A stretch of 64,000 nucleotides of DNA from Phycomyces nitens (GCA_022702545.1 JAHRBC010000004.1:5920001-5984000), one strand, 5' to 3'; counted from the stretch's first letter, positions 10,441 to 24,262 are shown. Notes: generated by a model from the letters alone, not told the origin. Made by a program: numbers and translations.

Positions 10441-11460
10441 TATCTAATCTTTCAAGCAACTGCTCTGGAATCCACAGTTTATTAATCTATCAATCAATTT
10501 CTCGGCCATACTTTGGTTTCTAGGATAGTTTTTTGGGTAAATATCTATATCAACACCATTTGATATGACCATAGCCAACTCTTCTAAAAACAGCATATAT
10601 CTTTTAGAGTATGGTGCATTTAGCTTTAAATTATCGACTTTTGTCGAATTTGTTTCAATTTCGTTTGATAAAACTCCGCAGGTAAAAATAATGGTTTTTA
10701 ACATCCGACATACAGGGAAATATAATTATGATCGCTATGTAACCGTCTCTTACTAGCAAATCTTTAAAACACCAAGGCTTTATTGTTAAAGCTATTTAAT
10801 TAAAAATGGAGCCGTAGAATACATCAATCAATACTATGGCTATCCAACGTGCGGCTTGAATTTTTGGTAGCTTTTGAAAAGTGTGTCAAAAAGTTGATAT
10901 CCAAGTCCTAATGCACCATACTAATTACCATATAAGTGAGAATAATCATCGTATTCTGTAAATCATGTTTTTGACTTTAGAGAAATCATGAATCTTGACT
11001 CATCAATGACACGATTCCAACTCTGATTGGCTTCATTAGAGTAATTATCAATTACTAATCTCTTTTTTCCCTTCTACTTTTAATAACGATGACTATTATA
11101 CAACATGAAAAAAAGTCATGGTGATTCTACAAGTAGTTGTCCGAATTGTAGATTTGGAGATTGAATGACCCACATGTCAGATGCAATGACTACAAGATCT
11201 CCAAGTGTTGTATGATTCTTCTTTGTTTCATTAGCCAACTTGTATTGATTTCGCTCATTTATAAACTTGATAGTACTCTTTTTTTGTTTCTTGAAGAATG
11301 CGTGTCTAGTATCTTTATCTTTTGATTTGCTGTATATTATTTATATAGGTATGCTAGTGTTTTCCGAAATAGCTAGAGGTGATTCATTTACAAGAGTTTC
11401 ACTGATAAAAATCCTTTTTCATCAATTAAAAGCTTCTTCTGTTTCTTAAGAGTCCTGTTG
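10441..11460 (-). pseudogene. Tc1/mariner transposase relic D (near full length)
   Basis: Second copy of the relic A family, on the minus strand. In order: NERNQYKLANETKKN and GDLVVIAS (HTH region, 11270-11170), VIDESRF (about 11010-10990, first catalytic Asp), a decayed VWGC-like segment near 10900, and NAPYSK (about 10620) resembling the second-Asp APYSP block. The last stretch, 10441-10704, is open and ends in a stop. Internal stops and frameshifts abolish function. Confidence 0.6.
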
Positions 11461-13561
11461 AGAAATGGTGTAATTTCAATGAGAAAAGCAGGGTAAAATA
11501 TAAAAGTGAAGAATGTGGTATTGATTCTTTATTACGAGGAGTTTTAACTAATCACCATCATTATGGGGAAAGAGTCTGTTATTCCCTCCTCCACCTCTTT
11601 GATATAAACCTTTTTTTTCTCAATGTAACATAGACATTCAACTAGTATGAAAAACTGGACTCGATTTCCTCTATAAAAAACATTACAGTACCCTTGAAAT
11701 TTTTAGTCTAGAAACAGGGAAATAGAGACTAGTTTATTTTTGCAGCTTAATTGTTGTTCAGCAGCAAAATCTTGGTTTTTTGACTTTTCTATCAGCATTA
11801 GTGGGAGATTCGCTAAAGGTCGCATTCAAGTATTCAAGTATTCAGTATGAGTTAAAATCGACTCAATAATGAATTCATTCTGATCAACGACATGGTCAAT
11901 CAGATCAGGGATATTATTAACATATAAAAGCATGGTAATCATATTAAATTGTAAAGACTCGAAAAATATATATTCGAAAAACCAGTGCCTGGCGATTTAT
12001 ATTTTAAAGTGTCCCAAGAAAATTCCTGCGATATGATTTCTAAAAATACGAGGCTCATTTTGATTGGCTATCGACATCAATTTTAATTGGCTGCGACGGT
12101 TGTTGGAAACACTGTATGTCTATACTCAAGCTATAACTCATGGTCTGTAGTTTGTTTTAGCAAACATTTCTTATGATATTAGACCGCCTTTATAACCCAA
12201 GTACTAGACATTATATGCGACTTACTTGCAAAGTCTCGTTAAAGCAATTGAAGCAAATAATAAAATCAATGTTTAAAACTGAATGCCCCATACAAATGCT
12301 TTATTTGGATAAACATACACGAGCGGGCTCCTCCGTGAGCACAGAAAACCCGGCTTGTACATATTTTGATATCATACTATTATTGCGTAGATTGCTGTAT
12401 ATTACAAATAATTCAAGGTGTGTGTGTGTGTGTGCTTTTAATTATCACTCCTATCGTATTACTATTCATTTATATATTCTATATTGATTTTTTAGATCGT
12501 TTTACTTGTTGAATCGAGATTGTAAGAAACATTCATTTCTAACTAGAATCATGTTTTGGTGAAACTGGGAATATACTTATACCCATCGGGAAACTTGTTT
12601 TTTCTTTTTAAGATCTAGCTTCGGATCTATCATCACCTATAGATATATACTCCTATTCTAGAAATAATATTGTGTTCCCAGTAAATAGTCGTTCTTTATT
12701 ATAGTTGTAATAGATGAGATGGTTCAAATACTACCTGAACACAGCCAAACTTAATTGAGATCGATGGATCTCGTTGATGATATTTATATACATGGGTACT
12801 TATCCACCGACCCAGAATGCGTACAAGAGCACCCGAAGTGTTACTGATGATATAATTGTAGAAATATCGATAAAGAATTCAAGAATACATTCCAACTTTT
12901 GTATAAAGATGTGATCCACATTTTACTAGCCATTTAAAATACAAGGCTAAAACAGTACGATGTACTCAAAATGTACTATACCAATATTTTGAAGCTAGGC
13001 ACTTGGCAGTTTTGTCATGTATGTTTAAATGAGAGCGTGAACTTGAAAGGGACCTTTGTATTATGTGTATATTCTTGATAAACTATAATAATGCTAATAA
13101 TATCTTTGGGATAATATGTATCTATACGGGCAAAGTTTTACTTTATTGTCCAAACTACTTGAAATATGCATATTCTCAAATATTCTCAAATTAAATGACG
13201 ATATTTATCACTATTTGTCGAGAAGCTATATCTATACGGCTAGTGCTAAAATGACCACTAAAAGTAAAAATCAATTTTTGGCGTTATGTTTTCTATGTAT
13301 GGCTTTATCCTAATGAAATAGGCGAGCATGATCGACTACCACATCCTATCATGATATCATTGTATCATTAGATGACTGAATTCATTTTAACTGTTGACAT
13401 ATTCAGACCTATTGGTATATTAAAATAACCGATAATGATCATCTTTACAAACCTAATGGCTAGATGATATCAAGAATATAAAGCCATTTTTTTTAAAAAA
13501 AAAAAAACTGTAGACATACTTTATAAAATGTTTATTAAATATCCTAGTGTATCAATTTATT
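11461..13561. other. Intergenic, no gene seen
   Basis: AT-rich. It holds a short GT microsatellite (12417-12434) and a T8A13 junction (13487-13507) just downstream of the acyl-CoA synthetase stop. A 104-codon open frame at 12173-12487 has no recognisable motif, runs through the microsatellite and is not supported. Confidence 0.5.
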
Positions 13562-15968
13562 CTACGTGTATATCTTTTCGATTTCGTCTTTATTAGACTT
13601 GTATATATCCCTTCGCTTCAGTTTTCCACTTGTAGTCAGATATTCACTAGCCCAGTCCTCATTTCGAGTTACCAAAATGTCCTTGACAATTTCAACACGA
13701 CTGCACCCGCTCTTTTTTGCTGTTTCCTGGAGCTCACGGAGAAGACTGTCTTTATCAACACTGTCATTTTTAGGCTCAACTACGCCGATGATGTAGGATC
13801 TTTCGCTATTGGCAATAAGACAAATATTCTTGATTTCGTTGCTGTTTCTGTATTTTGATTCAAGGCTCTCGAGCGCAATGTACTCGCCATGAGAAAGTTT
13901 GACAAGGTTTTTGATACGGTCAGTAATGGCAATAGAACCAGTTTCTGTGAAATGAGCCACGTCTCCGGTCTTGAACCAGCCGTCTTCTGTCAAGGCCTCT
14001 TTGGTAATATCGGGACGCTTATGGTATCCTCGCATTATTGATGGCCCCCGAATCCAGAGCTCACCAATGCCATTATCAGCCTTATAATCTGTATCGGGTA
14101 CATCGACAAGCTTGCACTCAACAGATGGCGAAGGAGGACCAACTAAACCAGTAACAATACCCAATGAAGGCAATGTAACGGCTCCCAAGCCGCAGCACTC
14201 TGTCAATCTAATACAGGCAAATGATTGATAAGCATTTCCTTACCTAAATCCTTTGTGTAAATATGTAATATAGAATGTACTTACCCATAACCTTGCAGCA
14301 TATAACAAAGAGAAGACCAGAGAAATTTCTGGGTGTCAAATGATATAGGTGCACCTCCCGAAAGACCGTATATGAGGCGTCCACCAGTTGCTTCTCTGAC
14401 TGATGAGAAGATTGTTTTGTCTAATGCTCTAGTGATATCATTTTCCTTCCCAAAGAAATTGAGCATCTGCCATTTCACCTCGACAGCAGCTATGTCACAG
14501 ACCATATTTGTTAAACACAATGATTCTGATGTAATAGAACAGCAAAAGATAGGCTTACCTTTGAAGATGCTCTGTATTGCCCAATGTTTCTTATCCAGTT
14601 GGCTTGATACACCTTTGGTTATACGCTCCCAGACTGCAGGAACACCGGCCAGGATGGTTGGTCTCAGGGCTTTGAGATCTCCAGTACCCTTTCCATGTCC
14701 TCCAGGACCACACACACCATCATCCATCAGGGTACGGATAGTACCATAACCAATAGGGATACCCATCGTTATAAAAATGAATTCCAAGAGGAACTCAAGA
14801 ACGTGTGCCAAAGGCAGGAATCCAACGTAGCAATGATTGTCCTCTTCTTTTAAAAAGTCAACAACCAAATATTCGGCTGCACCCATTGCAGCAACAATGT
14901 TTGCGTGGGTAAGCTCAACTCCTTTAGGTGCACCAGATGTACCCGAACTGTTAAAGTGTGTTAGATGTTTGGTCTTCAAAGACATTGGTAGTATTGAAAT
15001 AAGCTTACGTATACATGATTATAGCCAAGTCATCCGGTTTTACTGCAGTGTCTGTAGATGTAGAGTTTTCTGACTCATAAATCGTGTCAAAATGTATCAA
15101 TTCGGCATCATTTGTTTGAGCCTTTCGGAAACTCTCTACAGCTCCTGGGGATTCTTCTTCGAGGCCGACATAAAGAATAAGCTTTGGTTTATGCTCTTCA
15201 GAAATCATTCCGAGTGCCTTGTTCAATACATTCAACAGTGATGTCTATCGAATTTCAGTCGTATGAAACGGATCAGTAAGATATAAGCAAGTGCTAAAGA
15301 CATACATACCTCACAAAATATTGACTTGGGGTCAGTCTCTTTAATGATGTGTGATATCGCATCTGCAGGCATACTGTCATATGCAGTAGCTACAACAACC
15401 CCCAAAGAAAAGCAAGCTAATGGGACACATATGTTGGTTAATACTGACCCTTTAGACTTGCTTTTTATATTTACCCATAGCCATCAGCATCCATTCCTCT
15501 CTAATAGAACCAACAGTTAGCTACTTGATCACAACAATGTTGACTTTACCTTGTCTTTGCGAACAAAAGAATCACATCCCCGGATTTGAAACCTCGCTTT
15601 TTTAAACAAGCAGCAATCTTTTCGGTCCTCTTCTTTGCCTCGCCATAGGTAATCCATGAATACTCCTCGAGCTCATACGATGACCATTTCTTTGGCTTTG
15701 ATTCTGGATCATTGGGATCTGCGGGCACTTCTTTATTGTGGATCTTGACAATTTTTCTGCGACCAAAGCCTTTCTTGGAGGAGTTTGTGTCCGTCACACT
15801 CTCCCAAACCTTGGAGACCGTGAGTTCAGAGGGACCAAGACGAGGAAACAGTGGACTGGAGATTAGCTCATCCAGACTATGGCGGTTTCTATAGATATGG
15901 TTCTCTTTATCGATCAAAAGAGTTGCTGATTCTGGAGTCTCTAAAAAGAGGCTTTTGATGTATTCCAT
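13562..15968 (-). CDS. FAA1: Long-chain fatty acid-CoA ligase (Faa1/Faa4 type)
   Basis: Activates long-chain fatty acids to acyl-CoA through an acyl-adenylate. Exons on the minus strand: 15550-15968, 15475-15500, 15310-15416, 15009-15244, 14559-14947, 14285-14489, 13562-14207, giving 675 aa, close to yeast Faa1. The ATG at 15968 was chosen because the open frame upstream lacks another ATG. The AMP-binding signature YTSGTSGAPKG is split by an intron near residue 262. GLSGGAPIS and GYGLTECCG (also split) follow, then GWFKTGD and the C-terminal KNLVKLSHGEYIALE region. Exon 2 is only 26 nt but is needed for the frame and for EEWMLMA. The symbol is by family; the paralogue cannot be fixed. Confidence 0.92.
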
Positions 15969-17288
15969 GATAATATTTGTAAAGAGTAATAAGAGTGAGT
16001 ATATCAACCTTGAAATGAAGATAAATAATAATATCAAGGCTTTTTATTTTTTATTTTTTATTTTGTTTTTTTACATCATTTACATGTCATTTGTTAGTTT
16101 TTGAGTCGCTACCCTAAATAAGCTATATGATCGTAAAGCTAATTTTTAACATATGGTATCAAAGCAATGCAGCTTACAAAGTAGTTATATTTTCTGGCCG
16201 CGACATGATCATCCTAGTATGTAAATATGTATCAGCTCATTAGACACTCGAACAGACACTTGATTTTCTTTACGCTTGTTTGGGTATCTTGGCTTCAAGG
16301 GTAAATAAAAGCCAAATGATACTATTGGTCAGAGTTGGTTTTGCATAGATGAATAATGCTGTATATATCCATGGAAGTACCATTCATCCTTAATCTACTA
16401 CTTGTGCTCATATTTTATTTACTTGGGCCAGCTACTTATTGCTCATTGCTCTCACTAGAAAACCTTTGCAATATTTTGTAGTGCAGAGGCCTAGTTGGAA
16501 GAAGGACATGCTTGTCAAAGTATATATATTATAAACAATTAAGGATCCGTTTAAAGGGTAATTTACAAGAGCGATAAGAAAGAGGATTTGGTAATTAGAA
16601 ATACACCTCTTGGACTCTAAAAACACAGTGTATTTAAGGTGACAATAAACATATAAATATGTCTATATGTGTGTATTTAGCCGTGTCTTGTGCTAGATTC
16701 TACAATTTATTATTCTAGCTGTAGTAACTCTGACATTTTTAATATATATATATATATAAAGAATCCCAAGAAGCTAAATTTGATTGCAAGGGCTTACTTG
16801 GATCAATCGTTTTAAGAGAAAAGACTATTTGCATTATTTATTGAACATTTTATAATGCAAAATTTAGATAATATCCACAGAGTAACTCATATCTGTCTAC
16901 AGAGGCATAGAGGATGGCTAGACCCGCTGTTTTTAAGATTGATCTATACTGGCTAAACGGTTAGCCGTGGTAGGAATTTCTGCTGCCAAGAAACTGTTCT
17001 GCACTTGGATTTGATGCACTTTACAAAGCTCTGTCCATCTTTTAAACATTGATGACTAATAGTGAATAAAGAAACCTTTTTTTTGGCTTTAGAAACAATA
17101 TTGATTTATTGTGTGCGAACATACTCTTGACATACGGTCTTGTCAAGTTGAACAATGCAAGAATCCTGAACTCCAAGTATTTGCCATGGCTTTAGAGCTT
17201 TAATTAAAGAACAAGGTCTATAAAAAGAGAGAGATAATAATCCCGAGAGTACGAGCATAAAAGAAATCAAACTGTTGTCTATCAGATA
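15969..17288. other. Intergenic, no gene seen
   Basis: AT-rich region upstream of the acyl-CoA synthetase. It contains a TA microsatellite near 16743-16758 and no supported coding sequence. Confidence 0.5.
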
Positions 17289-19621
17289 TAGTGCGGCTGG
17301 TAAATTTTGTCCATTCTGAAAAAAAAATGGCGCTGACTTGAAAACGATGGTCTTTTTGGGCAAGTCAGACTGGCGTTACCGAGGAACGATTGTTGGCTAC
17401 AATGTAAAGGTCTTGGTTCTTCTTTAAGCTCTTTAACCAACTAGTATGATAAAAAAAACCATATTTTTATAAATGTGGAAAAGGGAGTTTTTGATCTAAT
17501 GAAAGATGTGTTGACCAAAGCCAGTGGTCCAAGCATAGTACTTGAAAAGATACCGTTAAATCGACATGGCATAAAACGAGTCACAAAATTACGCATTAAT
17601 CTAGATATACTTCTTTACTCTTTACGCATCACAATCTACATCATTAGAATCACTTTGTTAAATAAATAAAGCCCTTAAACCCGGAAATATATATCAAACC
17701 AAAGTCGATTAAGAATATTTTCAGAAGCAGTAAACCCAATCAATTCATATTGTATAAATCTCGTTAACAAGTGCTTAGTCCAGCTTAAACAAACTGGCAA
17801 CAGCTATTTCTGCCCTTTTCTGCATTGTCAGTATATGGGAAATTCTGTTAATGCTCGGATTATAAACAAGATATTACGTTGATAATACAAAAGGTGTCAA
17901 ACTGTGGGTTTAGGAATTTAATAATGACAATTATCTCTTTATTGTTTTGATTTCTGTCTCAAAGAAAACAAACCACAGCTTTATACTCTATGTACTTTAC
18001 ACTTTGTCTATTTGACAGTATCCCACCTCCAATAGGTAGGTTATTTAATATATCTCAATATTAGTAATGTGTCCTTGTATTTTAATCTACAAATATGTTG
18101 GATACAGCAATTACTCTTACCTTTAGGAAAGGGACAGGAATAACTTCCCATTCTCAACCAGATACAAAGACTTTTAGCATGGCACAGAAGAACCATAAAC
18201 AGAAGAAAGAGTTTTAAATAAACAAAGGATGTCTCTGAAGGCGTTCCCAATGTCGCTTGCAAAAGCTTTTAAAGTATAATCGAAAATCAAGTATTAATAA
18301 AGCACTGCGACAAAGACCAGAGTACTGATTGACTGGAGTATAAGTTGCAACAATAGCAACGATAACAGCAGAAGCTAGAGAGATATGCTGGTTTTATCAT
18401 TTCTATCCAAATATTATGCACTATTGTTGTAAACTGTAATGAGGTTATTGATCTGTAGTGTCGAGTCTGCCATCTTTTTTAAAAAAGTGTATCTAGACTC
18501 CAAAATACGTAATCTATATAGACCGGAAAATTAGGCTCCCTTGATCTGGAAAAGTGGGATGGAGTTGACATTGTTGTAAGTGAAAATTTGCTGCCTTTTC
18601 TTTTATAGAATCATCCGGGGAGATCGACTTCAATAGTGGTCCAGAGAAAAAGAAAAAGATCAGAAAATCAAAGGATGAAGAGTTTCATACACATCATTAC
18701 TAGAGATCTCATGGTAATATTATTATTGAAACTTAACATAGCATATGTGTCTTATATCTTTTTAATAGAGATGAAGCTTCATCTCGGGTCGTTGACTTAC
18801 TTTAGGGACTGCTTCGTCAAACGTTCACATCTCCAAGCCATAATTCCTAGGACACGACTGAACTTTGGGAGTTTATCGAGTGTATACCCACTCTTTTTAA
18901 GTATCATGGAGCTTTACTGGAACAGATAAAAAAAAGTCTAAAGTAGTATGCATATGTGTATACTAGTAATACAATTCACATGAAGCTTTGATATACACAT
19001 GCCTTTTTAAAGCAAAGAACTCACTGACGGTTTTATATCTCAAGCACTCAAAAATCAATATACATTTTTTTGTCTATAATTAAAAGATTGTATATTGCTA
19101 GCTTTCTGGAAGTTACCAAGCACTTTTACGACGATGGTAAAAATCCTTGGGATCCTCTATTATTCAGTTGATAAATGTACCTCTTGTCTGGTAACTATGA
19201 TATTTGTAGATGTCGTTGTTGATTGGTTTGGTCACTTTTACAGCCTTTTTATTGTATTCTTTGCTGTGGTTTCCTTCGTTGCTGATTTGAGACTCAAGTA
19301 GGACTTTTGGCTCATGGTTTCAAGTACTATGCTTGGATCATTGACTTTGGTCAGCACATCTTTCATTAGATCAAAAACTCTTTTTTTCCACATTTATAAA
19401 AATGTGGTTTTTTTTATATCATACTAGTTGGTTAAAGAGCTTAAAGAAGAACCAAGACCTTTACATTGTAGTCAGCAATCGTTCCTCGGTAACGCCAGTC
19501 TGACTTGCCCAAAAAGACCATCGTTTTCAAGTCAGCGCCATTTACTTTTTAGTTGGCCGCCATTTGTTTTTTATTTATTTTATTTTATTTTCAAAACGGA
19601 CAAGATTTGTCGGTCGCACTA
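17289..19621. mobile_element. 2.3-kb element with long terminal inverted repeats, Tc1-like ends
   Basis: 17289-17547 and 19318-19621 are inverted copies of one another (about 90 percent by eye), with extra A-rich bases in the right copy. The outermost bases read TAGTGCG inward from each end and are flanked by TA (17287-17288 and 19622-19623), as expected for Tc1/mariner insertion. The interior (17548-19317) has no recognisable transposase. Each repeat arm encodes a short frame with FDLMKDVLTK and PSIVLE. A decayed frame at 18610-18930 contains acidic and Lys-rich segments with stops. It is probably a non-autonomous element carrying remnants of another gene. Confidence 0.65.
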
Positions 19622-22008
19622 TATGTGTTCGTTTATGTAGTACACAGTCTCCAAGTGATCGATCACTTTTATCTAATGTTTTGAGAACTGGCGTCAGAGG
19701 CTTAATCGATTAAATCTCGTAAATAAAAATGTAGGAAGCTTTTGATTGTTGATTATTCCCCGGCATATTGAATTTAATATTAAGAATTCTCATATATCAA
19801 ACTGACCGTCATTTTGGTAGACAGCAATCTCCAATAGAATGTTCTCACGGGTACATCCTATAAGACACCGTGTTACTCCAAGGTACAATGTATAAAGTTG
19901 GATTTCGGACCCCAAGACCTAAAAGATAAAAGCACAAACAACATTTCCAACGTATGTTCCAAACTGACAATGGAAACATTGTACACCATTATTGGAAATT
20001 ACAATAAAATTTATAAGCAGTTATATATATATATACACCAAAACCTCTCCAGGTAGCAGACGTCTGCCAAGATATTCTCAAAAAATAAAAAATAAAAAAA
20101 GCCAAATAGCCTTTCTGTGTTATCCTTGTAATTGAAGCTCATACTTCACTTGGTATTAGTATTATTATTATTTATAAAAAATAATAGTAATAATAGAGAA
20201 TCAAGAGGCGGAAGAAAAACGATCTGAGTAACGCTCAAATCATGTTGGATCTCAATATGTTTTATGCTTAATTGTTGGGCCGATCAAATGAATGAATGTT
20301 TGTAATGTAAATATTATATGATTCTCTCGAGCCTTTTTTAAACAAAACATAATATTACATTTATATTAGAGTACCACAGAAAGACGATATCTGCCATTTA
20401 CTTTTTATTCCTAGATCCCAGCACTCAAAATAAACTGTTAAAGAGCACCTCTTTATGAGTGATGATTGAAATAATAGCAGTATATTCATCTACAGATTGT
20501 CGCAAAGCCATATCTTTAATCGATGCACAGAATATTATACAGCTAGAGCCACACTCTTTTTTTTTTGAGAAATCTATCGCTTCGCCCCACTAGACATGAC
20601 AAGTCAACTAGAGAAAACAAATTAGGTGTAGGTTGGAAGCTATAGATGGTCATATACCACGCGCAACTGCATTTCCAAAAACAAATCCCATGGACGGTCT
20701 TTATGAATGCCTTTCTCGTGTAATCTCTTTAAAGTAGTAGCCAAGCACAAATACAAGTAGTACTTTTTATTAACTTTTGAGGATACTTGCTTCTTGTAGA
20801 TTATAATACCAAAGCTACGGGCTATAGACTATGAAGTTTATTCTTTTTCTTTATATCTGTCTTGACTTTTATAAAGATCTGCTATGGCTGAGCACAAAAC
20901 AAAGAAAACTAATATTTGGGATATTTATATTACTAATATTGTGTCGTTTGTATCATACATAAAGCTAACATCCTCAAATATCCTTTGATTAGTTTTATAT
21001 TCATGGTATTTTATAGACAAAGTTATAAGTCTTGGATACACAGCTCTCAAAAACCAACATGACTGTCAAATGTCGCTACCCAGAATATGTTGTATTATAA
21101 GATCTCTCAAGAGGCAAAACATTATATCTAAAAGGACCAAAGTAAAATGAAGTCAGAGACATCAACATGTCCCTTGATGATAAATGTCGACATTTAAAAA
21201 CGTTATTATACCCCTTTGTTTATCATTGAATATCCACCAAGATGCTGCACTATATGCTCAGTATAGTGCGCATAAAAGGGATTCAGGAGCCATGCACCGA
21301 CAAAGCCAAAGCCAATTGCAAACAGCAAGACCGCTTCCAAGAGCTACTTTATTCCGCTTTTAGGTCTGCTTTCTTTATTAAGACCTGGCCAGCCTATCAG
21401 ACATGAACAAGTATTAAAAGGCTTTCTGTACGACTTTGCTGTCATTTGGACCTTTATTATGACATGTCTTTGCGTTTAAGGAATATAGATTATATAGCAA
21501 TTATTGGTACCATGGATATCACACTACAAAGACAGATCTTTGGGAGCGAAATGAAAAAGTGAATATGTTTGATATAGATACAGAATGACTGTTCTTAATA
21601 TTAAATGGTTGATATGAAATCAAGAGCAGTTTAAAATGTTATTTGTTAATTTGTGTTTCAATTTTATCTTTTAGCAGGACAAATGGGGAAGACCCTGCAA
21701 GAGGAATCGATTACAAGAATACTGATCTTATTGACTTTTGTGATAAAGGGTATATTGACATTTATCATGGAGATAGTACTATAGAACCCCAACCGTATTC
21801 CTAGGATTCCAAAATAGTCTAATCAAACCAACATTTCTATAAAGCAAACGATAATACTGCTATTAAAGGCTAAAAGGACTCAAGAAAGCCTTCTTGTGGG
21901 AATACGATAATGATGATCCAGCACTTCTTCTGTATTCCCACGATCCTTTTATAGCCAGGATCACCAAAAATACATGCTGATGATGCTCGACCGCTTTTAA
22001 TATTATGT
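19622..22008. other. Intergenic, no gene seen
   Basis: AT-rich DNA with many stops in all frames. No splice-linked coding blocks, RNA genes or further repeats were recognised. Confidence 0.5.
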
Positions 22009-22548
22009 TTACCATGATTTGAGAACAAATGCCTCATACTTTGTGTCTATGGCCTTGATGGCACCTAGGATTGTTTCTATACTCGCCTGGGACGTGGACA
22101 CTATGGCCGAGCTATTATCAAAGAAGACCATGGCAGATTCAATGGTATCCATGGCTAACAGCGCGCCCTTGATCCGGTTGGCACAGGCAATACATCCTAA
22201 GCCTTGAAGTTGCACCAAGTAGGTCTTTGTGACGGCCAAGGACTGAGTTTGGTTCTGATTGATCCATTGAACGATTTCTGGGCTGACCAACAGTACTATA
22301 GAGACTAGAGTGATCCCGGCCGTATTCTTTTGCTTCCACCCACGTGTGTAGAACGAATATGTTAGCAGGACGAGGGTGATCGCTGTCAAGACGGGCCGGA
22401 AGGGAGTCATGACTGCAAAGCCGGCACAAGAGAAGGAAAACAGATTGAGGGCAAGTTGGATGATGCAGCATGATGAAGACAGGAGAGCAGTGAGGGCTGG
22501 AACAATTGGTCTAGCTGCTTTGAACCACCTGTTTGGATTGTTCTTCAT
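22009..22548 (-). CDS. MerT-like membrane protein fused to a heavy-metal-associated (HMA) domain
   Basis: Intronless ORF of 179 aa. The N-terminal half has about three hydrophobic helices (near residues 13-33, 48-66 and 74-92). A Cys pair (SSSCCIIQ) lies in the first helix, as in the mercuric transporter MerT. Residues about 108-179 form an HMA fold with the metal-binding GCIACANRIKGAL motif, as in MerP. Bacterial MerT/MerTP proteins take up Hg(II) and hand it between Cys pairs; here transport of mercury or another soft metal is inference. No merA-like gene lies nearby. The gene stands alone in a gene-poor stretch and lacks introns, unlike nearly all neighbours. Confidence 0.7.
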   Translation of the reverse strand: MKNNPNRWFKAARPIVPALTALLSSSCCIIQLALNLFSFSCAGFAVMTPFRPVLTAITLVLLTYSFYTRGWKQKNTAGITLVSIVLLVSPEIVQWINQNQTQSLAVTKTYLVQLQGLGCIACANRIKGALLAMDTIESAMVFFDNSSAIVSTSQASIETILGAIKAIDTKYEAFVLKSW

Positions 22549-24262
22549 TTCTCTGTTTGTCTTGATTTAGTCGATCTTATTTAAGAATATTAGGTTGGAA
22601 ATGAAGTAAGACCTGGAGCCTTGGCAGAATTAGCAGATTTTATAGAAGTGGTATGCAACGTACCTTTTGCAGATTGGATACTCCTTTTCTAACCCATGTG
22701 TTGAAGATATTCAGCAGTCACATGTTACCATGGTGAGGTCTTCTTTACTCCTGTCAAGGAGTTATATATTACTATTATTCTATTATTATTATTTTTCATT
22801 TTAGCTGCTAGCGTGGCAGTTGATAAAATACCTTAACCTTTTTATCCGCGTCGGGCTCCGGCCAAAATGAATTATAAAATGTCTATTCAATCACCAAGCC
22901 GACACTATCCTCAGGCCTTGGTTAGTGTAACGAATTAAATAGCATGACCAACTTTTGGCGCGGATTGCAAAACAAAGTTTCTCTTTTTACGTTAAGTTTG
23001 TGTATTATACGAAGCATTGTGTTCAAGAAGTTCTCAAAATCTTCATCTTCAATTCTCTATCGATTCGCAAGACATACTAATGACCTTGGATATCTTGGTG
23101 GTCGCTACTCCAACTGCGGAGGCCGTATCGGGGGACCATGTCTTTTATCGATTAAAATTGAATAAGCTTTTGTCCAATTGTGTTTGGGCATAGTAAACTA
23201 TCCGCGGAGGTTCAACGGGTTTGGGGAAATCCTATAGTAGCCCGTCCTGTCACCAAATAAAACCGTTTCTTGTCCTTCTGAATGGACCAAATCAAGCGAA
23301 TTTGAGACCAGAAGGGGAGGGGAGGGTGGGTTGGTAGCCACTAATAATAGTTCACCCAAAAACCCACCTTTGGATTTTTCATCTTCAGGGTTTGGGCTTT
23401 GTTTCTGACCTCAAATGGAAATATGGTGATAATTGGTTTTGTATTAGTAACCAAGGGTCCATGCTTATTTATCTTTTTTATAACTAGTATTATTTGCAGT
23501 TGATTGGTCTTCATTAGTTTCAGGATACAGTGTACTTTTTTTTGGTTGCCATGGCAAAAATCCAAATGGAAATGACAGAAAGATTGAACAGAATACATAA
23601 TATAACAGCAACTGAATAGGGAAGAGTTCCTCACTTGATGGTTTATCGTGTAACCATTTAACCTCCTTTTGTACAGACATGATTTCCATGTGGAGTTTAC
23701 TAGTCTATATATATTTTATATTTTATATATATTATCTGTCGATAGAATCTGTTCAAATCGTCAAACTGATCTCTTTGGCTTCATGATTCACCCGTCAAAG
23801 ATCATGGGTTCTTTGGTGTCTCGATGAAAGCTATTGGTACCATTTACTAAATATGTCCTTTTAGACAGGCGTAACAACAAAAGAAAGGTTACTTTATGTC
23901 CAACTGCCTTTCTTGGCATGCCCAGTCAAACAGACAGACAGGACAAGGTCGCACAAGTATTGTAATGAATGATCGTGTAACAAAATAACATTTGAATGAA
24001 GCCCATGTCAAAAGGAAAACCATGATGATATTTATAAAGGAATTAAATGATAAACTTTTATAAGCAATTAAACAATTAAACAGAAGTCGATAGATATAGA
24101 AGTTGAGTTTGGAACAAGAGAGAGAAGACAGAGAGAGAGAGCAAGATATTTACAGGTGATTAGATAAAGGGTTGAAAAAGAGCTATAGGAGGTTATAAGA
24201 GGAATACTTTTGGAGATGGGAGATGAATAAAATGAAATATGAAATATGAGGTGACTTTCTGT
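22549..24262. other. Intergenic, one doubtful small ORF
   Basis: A 74-codon ATG frame on the minus strand at 23465-23689 encodes a single hydrophobic helix flanked by polar ends. It has no family match that I recognise and is not called as a gene. The rest is AT-rich, with a GA-rich tract (24118-24142) near the end of the SFP1-like gene. Confidence 0.4.

Noticed and set aside
12173..12487. 104-codon open frame
   Set aside because: No known motif, no splice partners, and its end is a GT microsatellite.
14333..15073. Plus-strand frames over the acyl-CoA synthetase
   Set aside because: Shadow frames opposite well-supported exons.
23465..23689. 74-codon small membrane protein
   Set aside because: Has an ATG and one hydrophobic helix but no homology I recognise; kept only as a note in the intergenic entry.
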